29,691 nucleotides of DNA from an uncultured Lachnospiraceae bacterium. GTDB lineage: Bacteria; Bacillota; Clostridia; Lachnospirales; Lachnospiraceae. The notes below the pieces were generated by a model. It did no database searches. It saw nothing but the letters and a program-made list of their open reading frames with translations, and was not told the origin of the DNA. Where the stretch lies: positions 1 to 29,691 of the forward strand of contig CACZOG010000103.1 of the NCBI GenBank assembly GCA_902782715.1. Reading direction: 5' to 3'. The position numbers and the translations under genes are program-made. Positions 15,314 to 23,634 of the stretch are shown here, piece after piece (position 1 is the first letter of the stretch; every line of letters starts with the position of its first letter).

Positions 15314-16585
15314 TTATGCTTCTTCTTTTTTATCTTCTGAAGAATTCTCTTCTTTAGATGCTTCCTCTTTGGACGATTCTTTCTTTGCCGTTTCTTCTTT
15401 GGCCACAGTTTCGCTGTAACTCTTCCAGGCAACATCCCTGTTGGGTTCGGGGACATGGGATCTGTCGATCATCTTGTCTTTCGGGCGAACCTTTATCTCA
15501 TCCTTAAGAGTAGATTTATGTCCTGCTTCCCTGTATGTATTGTCGACACTGGATGCTTTGTGGATCTTTCTTCCGTCGATCCTCTCCTCGCCTTTTATTC
15601 CGTAGCCGGCATTATAATTAATCTTTTTGTTGTTCTCGTAAACGTCTTTTCCAACCCAGTATTCGGGTAAAGATGACAGTCTTTTAACAAGCCATTTGGG
15701 AAGGTATTCATACATATATCCGAGCTTGTAACCCATTAATTTAAATGCGCTGTTAACGATAAGCTTGGGAATCAGTATGCTCTTACGTCTTTTCTTTAAA
15801 TGTTCGATAGTCTTGGAAACAAGTTTCTTTCCCTCGGCAGATGATGATATATTTTTGAATATCTCGGGGTGATCCGCCTGAGAAACTCCCAGATCGAAGT
15901 TTCTTTTGAAAAGAGCGATATTTCCGTAATCATGTGAATGGATCACTTCGGCACTTGCGGTATAAGCTATTTTATATCCTGCTTTTATCGCATGTGCAGC
16001 ATAGATCATGTCCTCATTAAAGATAATGTATTCTTCAAAACCGCCGAGTTCTTCATAAACATCCCTGTTGTAGGCCGCGCAGACATTTGAACAGAAATAC
16101 GTCTTGATACCGAGTTCTTTTAAATCCTCGATGCCTTTCAGTCTGGATTTTCTCGGATAATTGAAATTTCGCGTAAACTTCTCTATTTCATTTGAATTCT
16201 TTTTGGCAACCTGTCTTGCATAGGATACAACAGCCTTGTTCGAAACAAGCGGGCTTATAAGATTTTCGATCATGTCTTCGCTCTTGGGCACCGCATCATC
16301 CGTCATCATGACGAAAATATCCGCCTCTGAACGAAGTACGCCGTCACGCCTTGTTCTTCCATGGTTGAATTCCCTTTTGGAGATATGCGTAACATGAATG
16401 TTATCATACACTTTATCAAGCGAATGATTAAACATCAGAGAAGTATAATACTGCTCTTCGGTGTTCATGACGATTATTCTGTTTATCGGATATGTCTGCT
16501 TTTCCAACATTTCGATGAGTTTTATGTACGACTCACCGGGTTTATATGAAGGAATAATGACATCTACTGTAGGTCTGTCAATCAT
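15314..16585 (-). CDS. Family 2 glycosyltransferase, rhamnosyltransferase-like, with acidic tail
   Basis: The GT-A domain (about 1-250) starts VDVIIPSYKPG, has FNHGRTRRDG typical of rhamnosyltransferase-like members, the nucleotide/metal motif MTDDAVP near residue 95, and FNEDMIYAAHAIKAGYKI. It would add a sugar from a nucleotide donor to a growing surface glycan. The C-terminal ~75 residues are unusual: charged, then Lys/Glu/Ser-rich (ESSKEEASKEENSSED). Donor and acceptor cannot be read. There is no strong ribosome site (GGTAAC at best). It follows the LCP gene after a terminator and may be co-transcribed with htrA-clpX downstream, since no hairpin separates them. Confidence 0.9.
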   Translation of the reverse strand: MIDRPTVDVIIPSYKPGESYIKLIEMLEKQTYPINRIIVMNTEEQYYTSLMFNHSLDKVYDNIHVTHISKREFNHGRTRRDGVLRSEADIFVMMTDDAVPKSEDMIENLISPLVSNKAVVSYARQVAKKNSNEIEKFTRNFNYPRKSRLKGIEDLKELGIKTYFCSNVCAAYNRDVYEELGGFEEYIIFNEDMIYAAHAIKAGYKIAYTASAEVIHSHDYGNIALFKRNFDLGVSQADHPEIFKNISSSAEGKKLVSKTIEHLKKRRKSILIPKLIVNSAFKLMGYKLGYMYEYLPKWLVKRLSSLPEYWVGKDVYENNKKINYNAGYGIKGEERIDGRKIHKASSVDNTYREAGHKSTLKDEIKVRPKDKMIDRSHVPEPNRDVAWKSYSETVAKEETAKKESSKEEASKEENSSEDKKEEA

Positions 16586-16631
16586 TTTTGTTACCGTTTA
16601 TAAAAGTTCAGGTATGTTTCGCTGATTATTT

Positions 16632-16668
16632 AAAATGCCCGACACCCATCAGGGTGCCGGGCACCTTT
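16632..16668 (-). terminator. Hairpin terminator after the LCP gene (REP-like palindrome)
   Basis: On the - strand a 12-bp stem (16652-16663 with 16636-16647, one G-U pair; the same pair is a mismatch on the + strand) has a 4-base loop and is followed by TTTTAAAT. The right arm GGTGTCGGGCAT matches an arm of the guaB terminator. GGTGCC-C-GGCACC (16653-16665) inside it is itself a palindrome. Confidence 0.75.
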
Positions 16669-16684
16669 AGTCTGTCGACACTTT

Positions 16685-17806
16685 TTAATATCCGTATTTG
16701 GCAGCTTCGGACGAAATTGAACCGCTTATGTCAATAACCGTCTGTGAAGGAGTATATTCTACATCGGGATAAAGGAATGCGTGAAGATCCTGTACGTTGT
16801 CTAACAGATCAACAGGGATAACACAGCTTCCCTTTGAACCGAGTAATCCGGTCTTTATCTTGCCGTCAAAAGGGAATCCCTTTGAATCAACTATTTCGTA
16901 ATCTCCCACCTTTGTTGCCATGGGGATGATCTCCTGGTCGACATCCATGTTGGTAGCAACATAAGGAAGAACATCGTTGACTATTGTAGTGATCTGCTTG
17001 GGATTAACCTTTTTAGCCTTTGTGACTATCTGTGTAAGCACATCTCTCTGTCTCTGTGTACGTCTGAAATCATCACCGCTCGTATATCTGATACGGCAGT
17101 ATGCCAAAGCCTGATAGCCTGATAATGTCTGCAATCCCGGTTTGGAAACGGGAACGAAATCATCGGTGATAACGGTATTGGTTTCCGTAGAATACATAGA
17201 AGCCTGATAATCGTTTAAGTATGAGATTTCGTTCTGCTGGATATCGATATCTACACCGCCTACGGCATCTACCGTTTTCATGACACCGTCAAAGCCTACG
17301 GTTACAAACTTGGTAATGTATAAGTCAAGATTCTGATTGAGCATATTGAGTGCCTGCTCGGGACCGCCGTATGCATAAGCTGCATTACATTTCTGATAAG
17401 AAGCATTTTCCTGTGTTCCGATGTTAAGAAGCGTATCACGATATACACTGCAGAGTCTGACATCGCCTGTCTCATTATCTATAGCGCAGATAATGATCGT
17501 ATCTGTTCTTGTTCCCTTTTTAAGCGTGCCGTTACGGGCATCAACTCCGAAGAACGCAAGCGTTGTATATTCCTTTGTTTCAGGAATGTTATCAACGCTT
17601 TCGCCGTTTGCCGGCGGATTGAATATGATTTCATTTTCAGGTATTCTGTACATTGTTGCTCCGCTTTCTTCGTCATTCTTTGTATTTTTGAATACGAAGA
17701 TCAAAACAACAATTACTGCAATAAGAACTAATGCCTCAACACCTATTATGATATTCCGAACTACCTTATTCCCACCTTTTTTACGTCTGTCATTTTTTTT
17801 GGCCAT
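16685..17806 (-). CDS. LytR-CpsA-Psr (LCP) family glycopolymer-wall ligase
   Basis: The 373-residue protein has a basic cytoplasmic start, one membrane helix (about 18-40) and an extracellular LCP domain: FFGVDARNG, RTDTIIICAID, CSVYRDTLL, and the Arg-rich end of the active site YCRIRYTSGDDFRRTQRQRDVL. LCP enzymes transfer lipid-linked anionic or capsular polymers to peptidoglycan. Its position directly after the priming transferase suggests it attaches the polymer started by that enzyme. AAAGGT ten bases before the ATG is moderate; a stronger AGGAGG overlapping the previous stop lies ~28 bases upstream, behind a possible small hairpin. A terminator follows the gene. Confidence 0.95.
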   Translation of the reverse strand: MAKKNDRRKKGGNKVVRNIIIGVEALVLIAVIVVLIFVFKNTKNDEESGATMYRIPENEIIFNPPANGESVDNIPETKEYTTLAFFGVDARNGTLKKGTRTDTIIICAIDNETGDVRLCSVYRDTLLNIGTQENASYQKCNAAYAYGGPEQALNMLNQNLDLYITKFVTVGFDGVMKTVDAVGGVDIDIQQNEISYLNDYQASMYSTETNTVITDDFVPVSKPGLQTLSGYQALAYCRIRYTSGDDFRRTQRQRDVLTQIVTKAKKVNPKQITTIVNDVLPYVATNMDVDQEIIPMATKVGDYEIVDSKGFPFDGKIKTGLLGSKGSCVIPVDLLDNVQDLHAFLYPDVEYTPSQTVIDISGSISSEAAKYGY

Positions 17807-17838
17807 TTGATTTTTTACCTTTAAATAAGGGTATCCTC

Positions 17839-19239
17839 CTAATATGCGTTTTTATTTACAAATCCTTTGAGGAATGTCAACAGAATAATTTCGACATCAA
17901 GCCATATCGTCCAGTTCTCAATATAGTAAATGTCGTATTCGATTCTCTTCCTTATGGATGTATCGCCTCTGTAACCGTGCACCTGCGCCCATCCCGTAAG
18001 ACCCGGACGAACCTGATGCTTGATCATGTATCTCGGTATTTCTTCTTTAAACTGTTCGACGAACTGAGGTCTTTCGGGGCGTGGTCCTATAAGAGACATG
18101 TCGCCTTTTAATATATTGAAAAACTGCGGAGTTTCATCGATACTTGTTTTTCTTAAAAACTTTCCGTAACCCGTAACTCTCGGGTCATTCTTCGTGGTCC
18201 ACTCTTTTTCTTCCTCTTCAGGCTTCTGTTCAACCATGGTACGGAATTTGTACATTTTAAAAGGTTTGTTATGAAGTCCGACTCTCTCCTGTACGAAGAA
18301 TACCGGTCCGTCGCCTTTGGACTTTATCACTATTGCCGATATGATCATGATCGGTGAAAAGATTATTATGGCAACAAGCGAACCTACTATATCAACCGCT
18401 CTCTTTATATACCAGTTAAATGTAGAAGTAAGCGGAACGCGTCTTATATTGATGACCGGCAGTCCCGACAGATCTTCGGTATAAGGCCTTGAAGGGATTA
18501 CCGCGTTGTAATCTGGGATGAACTTTGTATGTACTCCCGATTTCTCACAGATTCCTACTATTTCCTCAAGTCTCGAATAATTCTTAAGGGGAAGGGCTAT
18601 CGCTATCTCATCAAGCTTATTCTGAGGAAGAACCACTTCCAGGTTATCTATTCTGCCAAGAACCTGAATGCCTTTGTAATATGTTCCCGCAGGAACCTCA
18701 TCATCCAGAATTCCTCTTATCTCATATCCCCACTGAGGATTTACAAGGATTCTGTCTATGTACTGCTCGCATGCTCTTGAATATCCCACGATCACAACCT
18801 GCTTGGAATTGTGTCCTTTCTTCCTTATGTATGAAAGCGTTCTGCGCACAAGGAAACGGTAAAGTGCCATCAGGAGCACATTCATCAATGCGAAGAAGAA
18901 GATCAGGGATCTTGAGAAGTTCGGCTGTTTGATCAGGTAGAGTACTACCAAAAAGATCATGCCGCCGACAACATTTGCTCTGATTATGTCGGCTACTTCC
19001 CTTAACCAAGATGTCATTCTTTTTGGTTTGTAAAGGTTCAGTGTGGCATAAATCGCCAAATAGCCCGGAACAATAAAATAAAGGGCAAAAAAGTAGGTCT
19101 TCATCGGCAAAACGCCTTGATTCACCGGTGGAAAAACAACCATTCTGCCAAACCAGGCACATATATATGCAAATGCTGTTACTATGCAATCAAGTACAAT
19201 ATGCAGTCTGTTAAAAAATGTTTGATTGTCCTTAATCAT
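17839..19239 (-). CDS. Undecaprenyl-phosphate sugar phosphotransferase (WbaP/WcaJ-type)
   Basis: The polyprenyl-phosphate hexose-1-phosphate transferase starts synthesis of a surface polysaccharide by loading the first sugar-phosphate on undecaprenyl phosphate. From N to C: four membrane helices (about 10-130), a CoA-binding-like Rossmann domain (VVIVGYSRACEQYIDRIL), a re-entrant helix (RAVDIVGSLVAIIIFSP) and the catalytic sugar-transferase domain (GPVFFVQERVG, KMYKFRTM, SIDETPQFFNILKGDMSLIGPRPE, RPGLTGWAQV). ATG 19239 gives 466 residues; TTG 19245 would add two. No ribosome site adjoins either start, but GAGGA lies upstream beyond a small hairpin. It has its own sigma-A promoter and precedes the LCP gene by 32 bases. 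Glucose or galactose specificity is undetermined. Confidence 0.95.
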   Translation of the reverse strand: MIKDNQTFFNRLHIVLDCIVTAFAYICAWFGRMVVFPPVNQGVLPMKTYFFALYFIVPGYLAIYATLNLYKPKRMTSWLREVADIIRANVVGGMIFLVVLYLIKQPNFSRSLIFFFALMNVLLMALYRFLVRRTLSYIRKKGHNSKQVVIVGYSRACEQYIDRILVNPQWGYEIRGILDDEVPAGTYYKGIQVLGRIDNLEVVLPQNKLDEIAIALPLKNYSRLEEIVGICEKSGVHTKFIPDYNAVIPSRPYTEDLSGLPVINIRRVPLTSTFNWYIKRAVDIVGSLVAIIIFSPIMIISAIVIKSKGDGPVFFVQERVGLHNKPFKMYKFRTMVEQKPEEEEKEWTTKNDPRVTGYGKFLRKTSIDETPQFFNILKGDMSLIGPRPERPQFVEQFKEEIPRYMIKHQVRPGLTGWAQVHGYRGDTSIRKRIEYDIYYIENWTIWLDVEIILLTFLKGFVNKNAY

Positions 19240-19250
19240 AAGCAACTATG

Positions 19251-19271
19251 CGTTTAATTCTAAACGTCCTC
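19251..19271 (-). promoter_or_regulatory. Displaced ribosome site plus hairpin in the wbaP-like leader
   Basis: On the - strand GAGGA (19267-19271) is followed at once by the perfect 6-bp hairpin CGTTTA-gaat-TAAACG (19251-19266), then 11 bases to ATG 19239 (5 to TTG 19245). Folding would shorten the distance from GAGGA to the start to a workable one. Confidence 0.5.
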
Positions 19272-19273
19272 AA

Positions 19274-19308
19274 ATTATAATGATACAATATCGGAAGGCT
19301 TTTTTCAA
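19274..19308 (-). promoter_or_regulatory. Sigma-A promoter for the wbaP-like and LCP genes
   Basis: On the - strand -35 TTGAAA (19303-19308) is 17 bases from -10 TATCAT (19280-19285). A consensus TATAAT (19274-19279) lies immediately downstream and could shift the start. Confidence 0.65.
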
Positions 19309-19332
19309 GCATCATTAACTGTCACGGGTTTC

Positions 19333-20295
19333 TCAATAGATAATGTTCTTTATCAATTCGAATTCGATCGCAAGAGCTCTTTTTCGTTTGGCCGAATCAA
19401 AAACGATCTTTCTTGAACGTTCGCTTTCGGTCCTTTTTAATGCTCTTCCTTTTTTGATACCCTCTCTGTATGCTTTGCCCAATCCCTTGTTCATAAAGTA
19501 AAGCTGCTTAATGATGATTCCGGTTTCCATCGCGGGAAAATTGACTATCTTCTGAAGCACAGTCTGGTTCTTAAACCTTACGAGTATGGAATTCTGTGCG
19601 GCCAGTCTGACCTTGAATTCGTTGTGCCTCGAACCGCTTGTCGCACTTCCCTCATGAAATACACGTGCATTGGGCTCATATTTATTGGTATATCCGTAAA
19701 TTTTTGCTCTGTATCCTATATCAACATCTTCAAGATAAGCAAAATGGTTCTCATCAAAGAGTCCCAGATCTATCAGAACCTGTCTTTTGTAAATGGCAGC
19801 TCCCGCACATGCGGAAAAGATCTCCCCGCTTTTGCTGTGGCTGTCGGCAAGCTTATCCTTGCCCCTGGTTCTTGCCCATCCGAATATATTATAGAAATCT
19901 CCCGCATTATCAATAAGTGCATGATTGAAAGCGGAAAGCATTTTGCATTGTACCGAAAAGACATTTGAGTATTGACCGTCTTGATCAATGGCATTAACTA
20001 TCTCTCTTAAGCATCCCGTGTCAACGTATGCATCATTATTTAAAAGAAAAACGTATTCCGAATCCGATGCTTTGATCCCGTCATTAACGGAAGCAGCAAA
20101 TCCCAGATTCTCGCTGTGTTTTATAAGCCTTGCCTTAGGATAGGCAGCAACTGTTTCTTCTACGCCCTCAACGGTGGAGGCATCATCAACAACAATGATG
20201 TCATAATCCTCGAAATCCTGCTTATCAAGTTCGGCAAGACATTTCGAAAGATAATTTATTCCGTTGTAATTCGGGATAACAACACTTACCTTCAT
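19333..20295 (-). CDS. Family 2 glycosyltransferase (WcaA/RfbN-like)
   Basis: The 320-residue protein is a single GT-A domain with a helical tail. It starts VSVVIPNYNGINYL, has VVDDAS (about 35-40), the DxD-type LLNNDAYV, and the acceptor-side FAYLEDVDIGYRAKIYGY with its catalytic-base-like ED. FHEGSATSG is common in rhamnosyl/glucosyl transferases of O-antigen type. The sugar is unknown. The tail from residue ~265 is rich in Lys and Arg, which may favour membrane contact. AGGAG eight bases before the ATG is formed by the last codons of the upstream glycosyltransferase gene, whose stop is six bases away, so the pair is probably coupled. Confidence 0.92.
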   Translation of the reverse strand: MKVSVVIPNYNGINYLSKCLAELDKQDFEDYDIIVVDDASTVEGVEETVAAYPKARLIKHSENLGFAASVNDGIKASDSEYVFLLNNDAYVDTGCLREIVNAIDQDGQYSNVFSVQCKMLSAFNHALIDNAGDFYNIFGWARTRGKDKLADSHSKSGEIFSACAGAAIYKRQVLIDLGLFDENHFAYLEDVDIGYRAKIYGYTNKYEPNARVFHEGSATSGSRHNEFKVRLAAQNSILVRFKNQTVLQKIVNFPAMETGIIIKQLYFMNKGLGKAYREGIKKGRALKRTESERSRKIVFDSAKRKRALAIEFELIKNIIY

Positions 20296-20301
20296 CCTCG
20301 G

Positions 20302-21708
20302 TTACTCCTGTTTATGATCGGGATCATATAATATTTTGTAACCAAGTTCCCTAACTTTCTTGCAGAATGCCAGGCTTATCGCAACATAATCCGGTGCATT
20401 CTTGGCAAGCTTCGATTCCACCATTTCATCGTAAAGATTCTCAAGCACGGGGTTGACTCTCATATTTCTGACATCGGCCGCTTCCACCTGCTGGATGAGC
20501 GAACCTCTGTGCATGTATCCTCCCATTCCCTTTGTCAGGCCTCTGTACATAACGGTTCCGTCTTCTCTCATTGCACCACCGGATATCTTTCCGAATTTAT
20601 AAAGCGGTCCGCAGAGCATTCCGATATAAGGTCTTGTCGAGAAAAGAAGATTCTTGTACTCGATATGATAAAAGCCTAAATGTGCGGTATGACTTACGGT
20701 TACCGCCCATCCCATGGACTTGCAGTAATCATCTACCGCTCTTCTTCCGGCTTCGTAAGCATATTCCTTTGCATCGGTATTTCCGGCTGTCGAAAGTGAA
20801 TGTGCTCTCCAGTGATATAAGATCTTGGGAACGTGAAGCGTCTGTGCCTCGGGATCTTCCATGCTCCTTAACGCACGAAGGAACAGATCGTAATCCTGTG
20901 CTCCGTCGTATTCGCTTCTGAATTTAAGTTCCTGGATAAGTTTTCTTTCAAGCAGTGTAAAATGGCAGATATAATTGTTGGTCAAAATCATATCCATGTT
21001 AAGATCGGGTTTGCGGTTAGGCTCATAAAATGTCTTGCCCTTCGCATCCGTCTTATCCTCATCCGAGAAAATGAGTTTTGCCTTGTATTCATTGGTAACA
21101 AGTGCCTTGGACATATAATAAAGTGCATCGGGAGTAAGCAGATCGTCATGATCGAGAAGTCCTACATAATCTCCCGTTGCCTGTTCAACTCCGTAATTTG
21201 AGTTGGTCGAAATACCACCGTTTGTTGTCAGATGAATGTACTTGATCGTACAGCCGTCATAATCATAAGTGATATCCGTGTCTACGGAAAAAAGTCTGTA
21301 TGTTTTCTTGATATCTTCTGCGCTTAAAGCTCTGCCCGCAGGTCTTTCGCCGTTAACAACGCCTGTCATTCTCTCGATCTCGTCGCAGAGTTTCTTTCCC
21401 TTGGAGCCGTCAACGATGATAAGTTCCCAGTTACAGTAAGTCTGTCCCAGAACACTCGCAAGCATTTCATCAAAATACAGAGTGTCTGTTTCAAACGCAG
21501 GAACAATAAGAGAAAATTTAAGGCCTGATGCGAATCTTGAACTCCACGCTCTCTGAGCCTTCAATTCTTCGGTTGTCGCCAGCTGATATTTGAAATTTTT
21601 CGGAGCTTTGCTGACCGCGGTATCCGCAACGGCTACCGCAGTCTTCCCAATTCCGTTTCTTTTAAAATATCTGTTTGCCTTATTGTACATTTCTCCTACT
21701 TTGGCCAT
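20302..21708 (-). CDS. Family 2 glycosyltransferase (long form)
   Basis: The 468-residue protein has a 60-residue basic N-terminal extension, then a GT-A fold beginning KFSLIVPAFETD, with WELIIVDGS, the metal-binding LLDHDDLL, LIFSDEDKTD, and GAQDYDLFLRAL, which contains the probable catalytic Asp. This resembles large O-antigen/capsule glycosyltransferases that use DHDD motifs. About 170 C-terminal residues after HWRAH are not recognised. ATG 21708 is chosen because GGAGG stands six bases upstream; the TTG at 21720 falls inside that site. The gene follows phosphoglucomutase by 47 bases without a terminator, and the next glycosyltransferase is coupled to it. Confidence 0.9.
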   Translation of the reverse strand: MAKVGEMYNKANRYFKRNGIGKTAVAVADTAVSKAPKNFKYQLATTEELKAQRAWSSRFASGLKFSLIVPAFETDTLYFDEMLASVLGQTYCNWELIIVDGSKGKKLCDEIERMTGVVNGERPAGRALSAEDIKKTYRLFSVDTDITYDYDGCTIKYIHLTTNGGISTNSNYGVEQATGDYVGLLDHDDLLTPDALYYMSKALVTNEYKAKLIFSDEDKTDAKGKTFYEPNRKPDLNMDMILTNNYICHFTLLERKLIQELKFRSEYDGAQDYDLFLRALRSMEDPEAQTLHVPKILYHWRAHSLSTAGNTDAKEYAYEAGRRAVDDYCKSMGWAVTVSHTAHLGFYHIEYKNLLFSTRPYIGMLCGPLYKFGKISGGAMREDGTVMYRGLTKGMGGYMHRGSLIQQVEAADVRNMRVNPVLENLYDEMVESKLAKNAPDYVAISLAFCKKVRELGYKILYDPDHKQE

Positions 21709-21755
21709 AACATCCTCCAAGCAGTTTCATTAAGCCCAATCGATCATAAATGTCC

Positions 21756-23480
21756 TTAGCCGATTTTACCTTTTAAAGCATCGGTCAGTTCTTTAACTTT
21801 CTCTTTAGCGTCTTCAAGACTTGAACCCTTAACTCCCATGTAGAATTTGATCTTGGGTTCTGTTCCCGAAGGTCTTGCGCAGCACCATGCATCATCCGAA
21901 AGTTCGAAATAAAGAACGTTCGAGGAAGGAAGTCCCGTGGATGATTTCTCGCCTGTGGCGATGTCGATTCTTTCATCCTTGGTGTAATCTCTCATAGCAA
22001 GCACCTTCCATGAACCGAACTCTTTGGGAGGATTTGCTCTTAAGCCTTCCATGATGGCTGCGATCTGTTCGCTTCCTTCTTTGCCCTTCATGGTTATAGT
22101 ATAAAGGTCTTCTTTGTAATAACCGTATTTCTCATACATATCGAGCATCATATCCCATACGGTGATACCCTGCTTCTTGCAGTATGCTGCAACTTCACAG
22201 AGACACATAACGGCAACGATGGCATCCTTGTCTCTTGCGTGTGTACCTGCAAGGCATCCGTAACTCTCTTCAAGACCGAATACATAGTTGTATGTGCCTT
22301 TCTCAAGGAACCACTTGATCTGTTCGCCGATGTACTTGAATCCTGTAAGAACTTCGATCTCGGTAACATTGTAAGCCTTCGTGATAACATCAGCCATGTT
22401 GGTTGTAACGATAGTCTTAACCAGTGCGGGTTTCTCAGGCATTTTGCCGAGCTTTGTTCTTTCTCTTAAAATGTATTCTGCGATGAGCATTCCGGACATA
22501 TTTCCCGTAAAAGGAATATATTCGCCGCTCTTGGGATCGAATGCATATATACCGAGTCTGTCGGCATCGGGGTCTGTAGCAAGTACGATATCCGCATTAA
22601 CTTCTTTGGCAAGCTTTAATGCAAGCGTAAATGCCTTGGGATCCTCGGGGTTGGGATATTCGAGTGTCGTAAAGTTCGGATCGGGCATCTCCTGCTCGGG
22701 AACAACGTATACATTCTCGAATCCGAGTTCTTTAAGGATCCTTCTTGCGGGAACATTTCCGGTTCCGTTAAAAGGTGTGTAAACGATCTTTAATTCCTTA
22801 CCCATTTCGGCGATAACTTCGGGATGAAGGATCTGCTTCTTAAGTTCAGCCATAAAAGCATCGTCGATCTCTTTGCCTGTCTGAATGTAAAGTCCTTTTG
22901 CCTTTGCATCCTCAAGGCTCATTGTCTTAACTGTATGATAATCCGTTACGTTCTTTACGTAGGAAATGATCTCTTTATCTCTGGGGCTTGTGATCTGAGC
23001 ACCGTCTTCCCAGTAAACTTTGTATCCGTTATACTCGGGAGGATTGTGGCTGGCGGTAATAACAATACCTGCCGTACAGCCTAAATATCTTACCGAGAAT
23101 GAAAGCTCGGGTGTAGGGCGAAGAGAATCAAATACATATGCCTTAATTCCGTTGGCAGCCATGCATAAAGCGGCTTCATTCGCAAATTCGGGTGACATTC
23201 TTCTCGAATCGTATGCAATGGAAATACCTTTATCCTGAGTGCCCTGTGCAAGAATATAATTTGCAAGTCCCTGAGTTGCTTTTCTTACAGTGTACAGATT
23301 CATTCTGTTTGTACCGGCACCGATAACGCCTCTTAAACCGCCGGTACCGAACTCAAGATCTCTGTAAAATCTGTCTTCCACTTCTTTATCATCATTCCTA
23401 ATGGCAAGCAATTCCTTTTTGGTATCCTCGTCAAAATAATCATCCTCAAGCCAGAAATTAAACTGCTCTCTGTAATCCAT
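21756..23480 (-). CDS. pgm: Phosphoglucomutase/phosphomannomutase
   Basis: The 574-residue alpha-D-phosphohexomutase interconverts glucose-6-phosphate and glucose-1-phosphate (or the mannose forms), supplying UDP-glucose for glycans. The catalytic phosphoserine is Ser144 in TASHNPPEYNG. The metal loop DPDADR is at 303-308, the sugar-binding loop GLEESYG follows later, and the phosphate-binding loop CARPSGTEPKIKFY is near the C terminus. Its length fits the PgcA-type enzymes of firmicutes. AAAGGAG lies nine bases before the ATG. It has its own promoter and is first in the transcript with two glycosyltransferases, which fits a role in precursor supply; central metabolism is equally possible. 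Confidence 0.95.
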   Translation of the reverse strand: MDYREQFNFWLEDDYFDEDTKKELLAIRNDDKEVEDRFYRDLEFGTGGLRGVIGAGTNRMNLYTVRKATQGLANYILAQGTQDKGISIAYDSRRMSPEFANEAALCMAANGIKAYVFDSLRPTPELSFSVRYLGCTAGIVITASHNPPEYNGYKVYWEDGAQITSPRDKEIISYVKNVTDYHTVKTMSLEDAKAKGLYIQTGKEIDDAFMAELKKQILHPEVIAEMGKELKIVYTPFNGTGNVPARRILKELGFENVYVVPEQEMPDPNFTTLEYPNPEDPKAFTLALKLAKEVNADIVLATDPDADRLGIYAFDPKSGEYIPFTGNMSGMLIAEYILRERTKLGKMPEKPALVKTIVTTNMADVITKAYNVTEIEVLTGFKYIGEQIKWFLEKGTYNYVFGLEESYGCLAGTHARDKDAIVAVMCLCEVAAYCKKQGITVWDMMLDMYEKYGYYKEDLYTITMKGKEGSEQIAAIMEGLRANPPKEFGSWKVLAMRDYTKDERIDIATGEKSSTGLPSSNVLYFELSDDAWCCARPSGTEPKIKFYMGVKGSSLEDAKEKVKELTDALKGKIG

Positions 23481-23528
23481 ATCAATTCACTCCTTTTCTT
23501 ACATTACGTGTTTTTGCGCACACATATA

Positions 23529-23557
23529 ATTGTACTTCTTTTTGCCCGTAAATACAA
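23529..23557 (-). promoter_or_regulatory. Sigma-A promoter of pgm and the glycosyltransferases
   Basis: On the - strand -35 TTGTAT (23552-23557) and -10 TACAAT (23529-23534) have a 17-base spacer. The leader would be about 40 bases. Confidence 0.6.
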
Positions 23558-23606
23558 TAGCAAACAAGGTTTCGAACCGTCCAAAAACAGTTCCCGAAAA
23601 CACAAT

Positions 23607-23634
23607 AAAAAAGCGGTCCGAAGACCGCTTTTTA
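23607..23634 (-). terminator. UUCG-tetraloop terminator abutting the DUF2752 stop
   Basis: On the - strand an 11-bp perfect stem (23623-23633 with 23608-23618) has a TTCG loop closed by C-G and a TTTTTTATT tail. The left arm includes two bases of the TAA stop codon. On the other strand it would also form a hairpin with CGAA loop. Confidence 0.9.

Noticed and set aside
21709..21720. TTG start of the long glycosyltransferase at 21720
   Set aside because: The TTG is part of the TTGGAGG ribosome site serving ATG 21708.
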